From: JAOUEA01 sp963810945
GTDB lineage: Bacteria; Actinomycetota; UBA4738; HRBIN12
NCBI GenBank assembly: GCA_963810945.1
Contig: CAWEPI010000008.1
Location: 372,001 to 436,000 of the forward strand
Length of the DNA: 64,000 bases
Direction of reading: 5' to 3'
Positions 62,548 through 64,000 of the stretch are shown in pieces (the stretch's first letter is position 1; each line of letters opens with the position of its first letter). Below the pieces are notes generated by a model. It worked only from the letters and a program-made list of their open reading frames with translations. It was not told the DNA's origin and searched no databases. The translations under genes were made by a program, and so were the position numbers.

Positions 62548-64000
62548 TCACACCTGGTCCGTCGTGCCCTTGGCCTCGGGCAGGCACGGGAGGTCCTGCA
62601 TCAGGGCCGAGGGGAACACCGCCTGGAAGACCCGGTCGTTCTCGTGACCCGGGATGGGGGTCACCCCGCCTTCGGCCGTCTGCGCCTGGGTCAGCGTCGC
62701 CACGTACCGCGCCACGTCCGCCACGGTGTGGCCGTTCGCCTGCAGCTCCGCCTGGTTCAGGAACACCTGGCTCGGCTGCGCGAGATCCACGACCGGCACG
62801 TCCGGACCGTTCTCGTCGAAGTTCTGTTCGATCAGGGTCTGGATGGCACCCACGGAGATCTGGAAGCCGCCGGAGACCGCGGGATCGGGCATGGCCCCGT
62901 GATCCGCCGTGAGCACCATGGCCCAGTTGCCCTTGCCCACCTGCGCATCCAGGTATCCCACGAACCGCTTCAGCGCCGCGTCCTGGGCGACCACCGCGTC
63001 GTTCATCTCCGGGGAGTTCATCGACCAGACGTGGCTGATGTAGTCGATCTCCTTGAAGTTCAAGTACAGGAGGTCGGGCATGTCGTCCTTGCCGAACCCC
63101 TCCCGCTTGATCACGCTCTCCACCACCGACTCCTGGTAGGGCGTCCGCGCGGGCGTGTCGAAGCCTTGCAGCAACTGCTGGATGTCGTTGTCGCGCCACT
63201 TCCCGTCGAGCTTGCCGTCCTGCTGATCGAGCGCGGTGATGTCCGCCTTCAGCCCGGGCACGTCGTTCGCGTAGGTGGGGAGCTCGTAGTACGGCGCCTC
63301 TCGCAGCGGGAGGTTCCACTCGAACCCCTCGTCGGTGAGCGTGTCGCCTCCGATCACCGATCGCGTGAGAGCGATGTCGCGATCCCCGCCGGTGAAGAAC
63401 GACCCGTGCCCCATCATGCCGAAGTGGATGTCCACCGTCCCCACGATGCCCACCACGGGCTTGTTCCCCATCGCCCGGTCGTACAGGTCGGCGAACGTGG
63501 GCAGCACGAGGAACGAGGGGCCGTTGCCCCAGGGCGAGGTCATCTCGCCGCCCACCCGAAGGTGATGGCCCACGAGCCCATGGTGGTCGGGGAAGGCGCC
63601 GGTCCCGATGATCGCGTGGTCCTGCGCCGTGGACGTGGGCGATGAGCCCACGGTCGCGTGCTCGTAGAACGTGCCCTTGGGGATGAGCGACTTCAGGTAC
63701 GGCCAGGCCGTGGGATGCGCCTTGAGCACGTTCATGCCGCCCGCGTCCCAGACCATCACGACGAGGAGCTTGGGCGGCTTCGGGTTGCTTCGCGCCGAGG
63801 CGGGGATCACCGCCTCGGTCATGGGCTGTCCGTCGATGGGCTTGAACGGGTAACCGACGATCTCGCCCTGCGTGGGCGCGATCCCCGCGAGCGTCACCGG
63901 CCGCGCGATCGGCGGCTGCGCCTTGATGTAGCCGGGGCCGTACCAGAGCATGGGCACGTCCTGCAGGTAGTCCCACGGTCCGACGTGAGGCAGACCCGCA
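62548..64000 (-). CDS. Alkaline-phosphatase-superfamily phosphodiesterase/nucleotide pyrophosphatase-like protein (partial, N-terminus beyond right edge)
   Basis: At least 483 residues are present; the frame is open to the window end, so the start lies outside. Motifs: VPMLWYGPGYIKAQPPI, VTLAGIAPTQGEIVGYPF, KLLVVMVWDAGGMNVLKAHPTAWPYLKSL (metal Asp), HATVGSSPTSTAQDHAIIGTGAFPDHHGLVGHHLRVGG (nucleophile Thr/Ser region), DLLYLNFKEIDYISHVWSMNSPEM and MVLTADHGAMPDP (TADHG metal site). These enzymes hydrolyse phosphodiesters or transfer phospho-groups outside the membrane. It is the likely partner of the giant membrane protein immediately downstream. The C-terminus DQV is intact at 62548. Confidence 0.85.
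   Translation of the reverse strand, partial: AGLPHVGPWDYLQDVPMLWYGPGYIKAQPPIARPVTLAGIAPTQGEIVGYPFKPIDGQPMTEAVIPASARSNPKPPKLLVVMVWDAGGMNVLKAHPTAWPYLKSLIPKGTFYEHATVGSSPTSTAQDHAIIGTGAFPDHHGLVGHHLRVGGEMTSPWGNGPSFLVLPTFADLYDRAMGNKPVVGIVGTVDIHFGMMGHGSFFTGGDRDIALTRSVIGGDTLTDEGFEWNLPLREAPYYELPTYANDVPGLKADITALDQQDGKLDGKWRDNDIQQLLQGFDTPARTPYQESVVESVIKREGFGKDDMPDLLYLNFKEIDYISHVWSMNSPEMNDAVVAQDAALKRFVGYLDAQVGKGNWAMVLTADHGAMPDPAVSGGFQISVGAIQTLIEQNFDENGPDVPVVDLAQPSQVFLNQAELQANGHTVADVARYVATLTQAQTAEGGVTPIPGHENDRVFQAVFPSALMQDLPCLPEAKGTTDQV

Overview
The window is 64 kb of very GC-rich DNA, roughly 70% by eye. It is packed with genes on both strands, with many GTG starts and ATGA/GTGA start-stop overlaps. Gene content points to a soil- or water-type member of Actinomycetota, probably a poorly sampled lineage: a wax-ester synthase/DGAT, a CpaE-like ATPase, PPK2, a CysO-like MoaD protein, a SigA-type sigma factor, an actinobacterial-style ROK operator and a selenocysteine tRNA. 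The genus cannot be named from this. I see no insertion sequence, prophage, integrase or CRISPR array. Both edges cut genes: a PotD-like lipoprotein on the left and an alkaline-phosphatase-superfamily protein on the right.

Layout. 1-17 kb is a mixed housekeeping and accessory region: solute-binding lipoprotein, broken lipoprotein, SMP-30-like protein, secreted RCC1-repeat protein, membrane acyltransferase, YtcJ-like amidohydrolase, PPK2, a membrane/FkbM fusion, CpaE-like ATPase, M15 peptidase, GyrI-like protein, a MoaD/BNR pair, a PadR-HAD operon and Tag. 17-23.6 kb holds Lgt, tRNA-Sec(UCA), a GNAT/acyl-CoA ligase fusion, Ppx/GppA and an M55 peptidase. 23.6-38.9 kb is a carbohydrate island: two BadF-type kinases, a Gfo/Idh oxidoreductase, two ABC permeases, a binding protein, a ROK regulator, two GH4 enzymes, a DegT aminotransferase, a double-SIS sugar isomerase/deaminase, a cytosolic polysaccharide-deacetylase-family protein and a MsmK/UgpC ATPase. 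38.9-48.7 kb carries a PAS histidine kinase, M20 peptidase, SulP transporter, PlsC, NUDIX, two alpha/beta or PLP enzymes, a PAS-GGDEF protein and a sigma-70 factor. 49-64 kb carries a secreted BNR protein, Ycf46-like AAA ATPase, hydrolases, WS/DGAT, a cupredoxin/beta-helix/PLDc_N protein, AlaX, an EamA exporter, a giant GT-C-like/MFS fusion and a phosphodiesterase.

How parts fit. In the carbohydrate island the same palindrome (AGGAAACTTTCCT) lies just downstream of two good promoters. One copy is in front of the ROK-binding protein-permease-oxidoreductase-kinase operon, the other at the first codons of the SIS-deacetylase-kinase-ATPase operon. This ties together two half-systems about 5 kb apart, one holding the ABC permeases and the other the ATPase. 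The genes suggest uptake of an amino or N-acyl glycoside, phosphorylation by BadF kinases, GH4 cleavage through NAD chemistry, and deamination by the SIS protein. The actual sugar is not determined.

Quality note. About a dozen otherwise normal genes are interrupted by single-base indels, almost all +1 and often in G runs. This looks more like residual sequencing error than real decay, so I annotate those loci at full span and flag the shift points.
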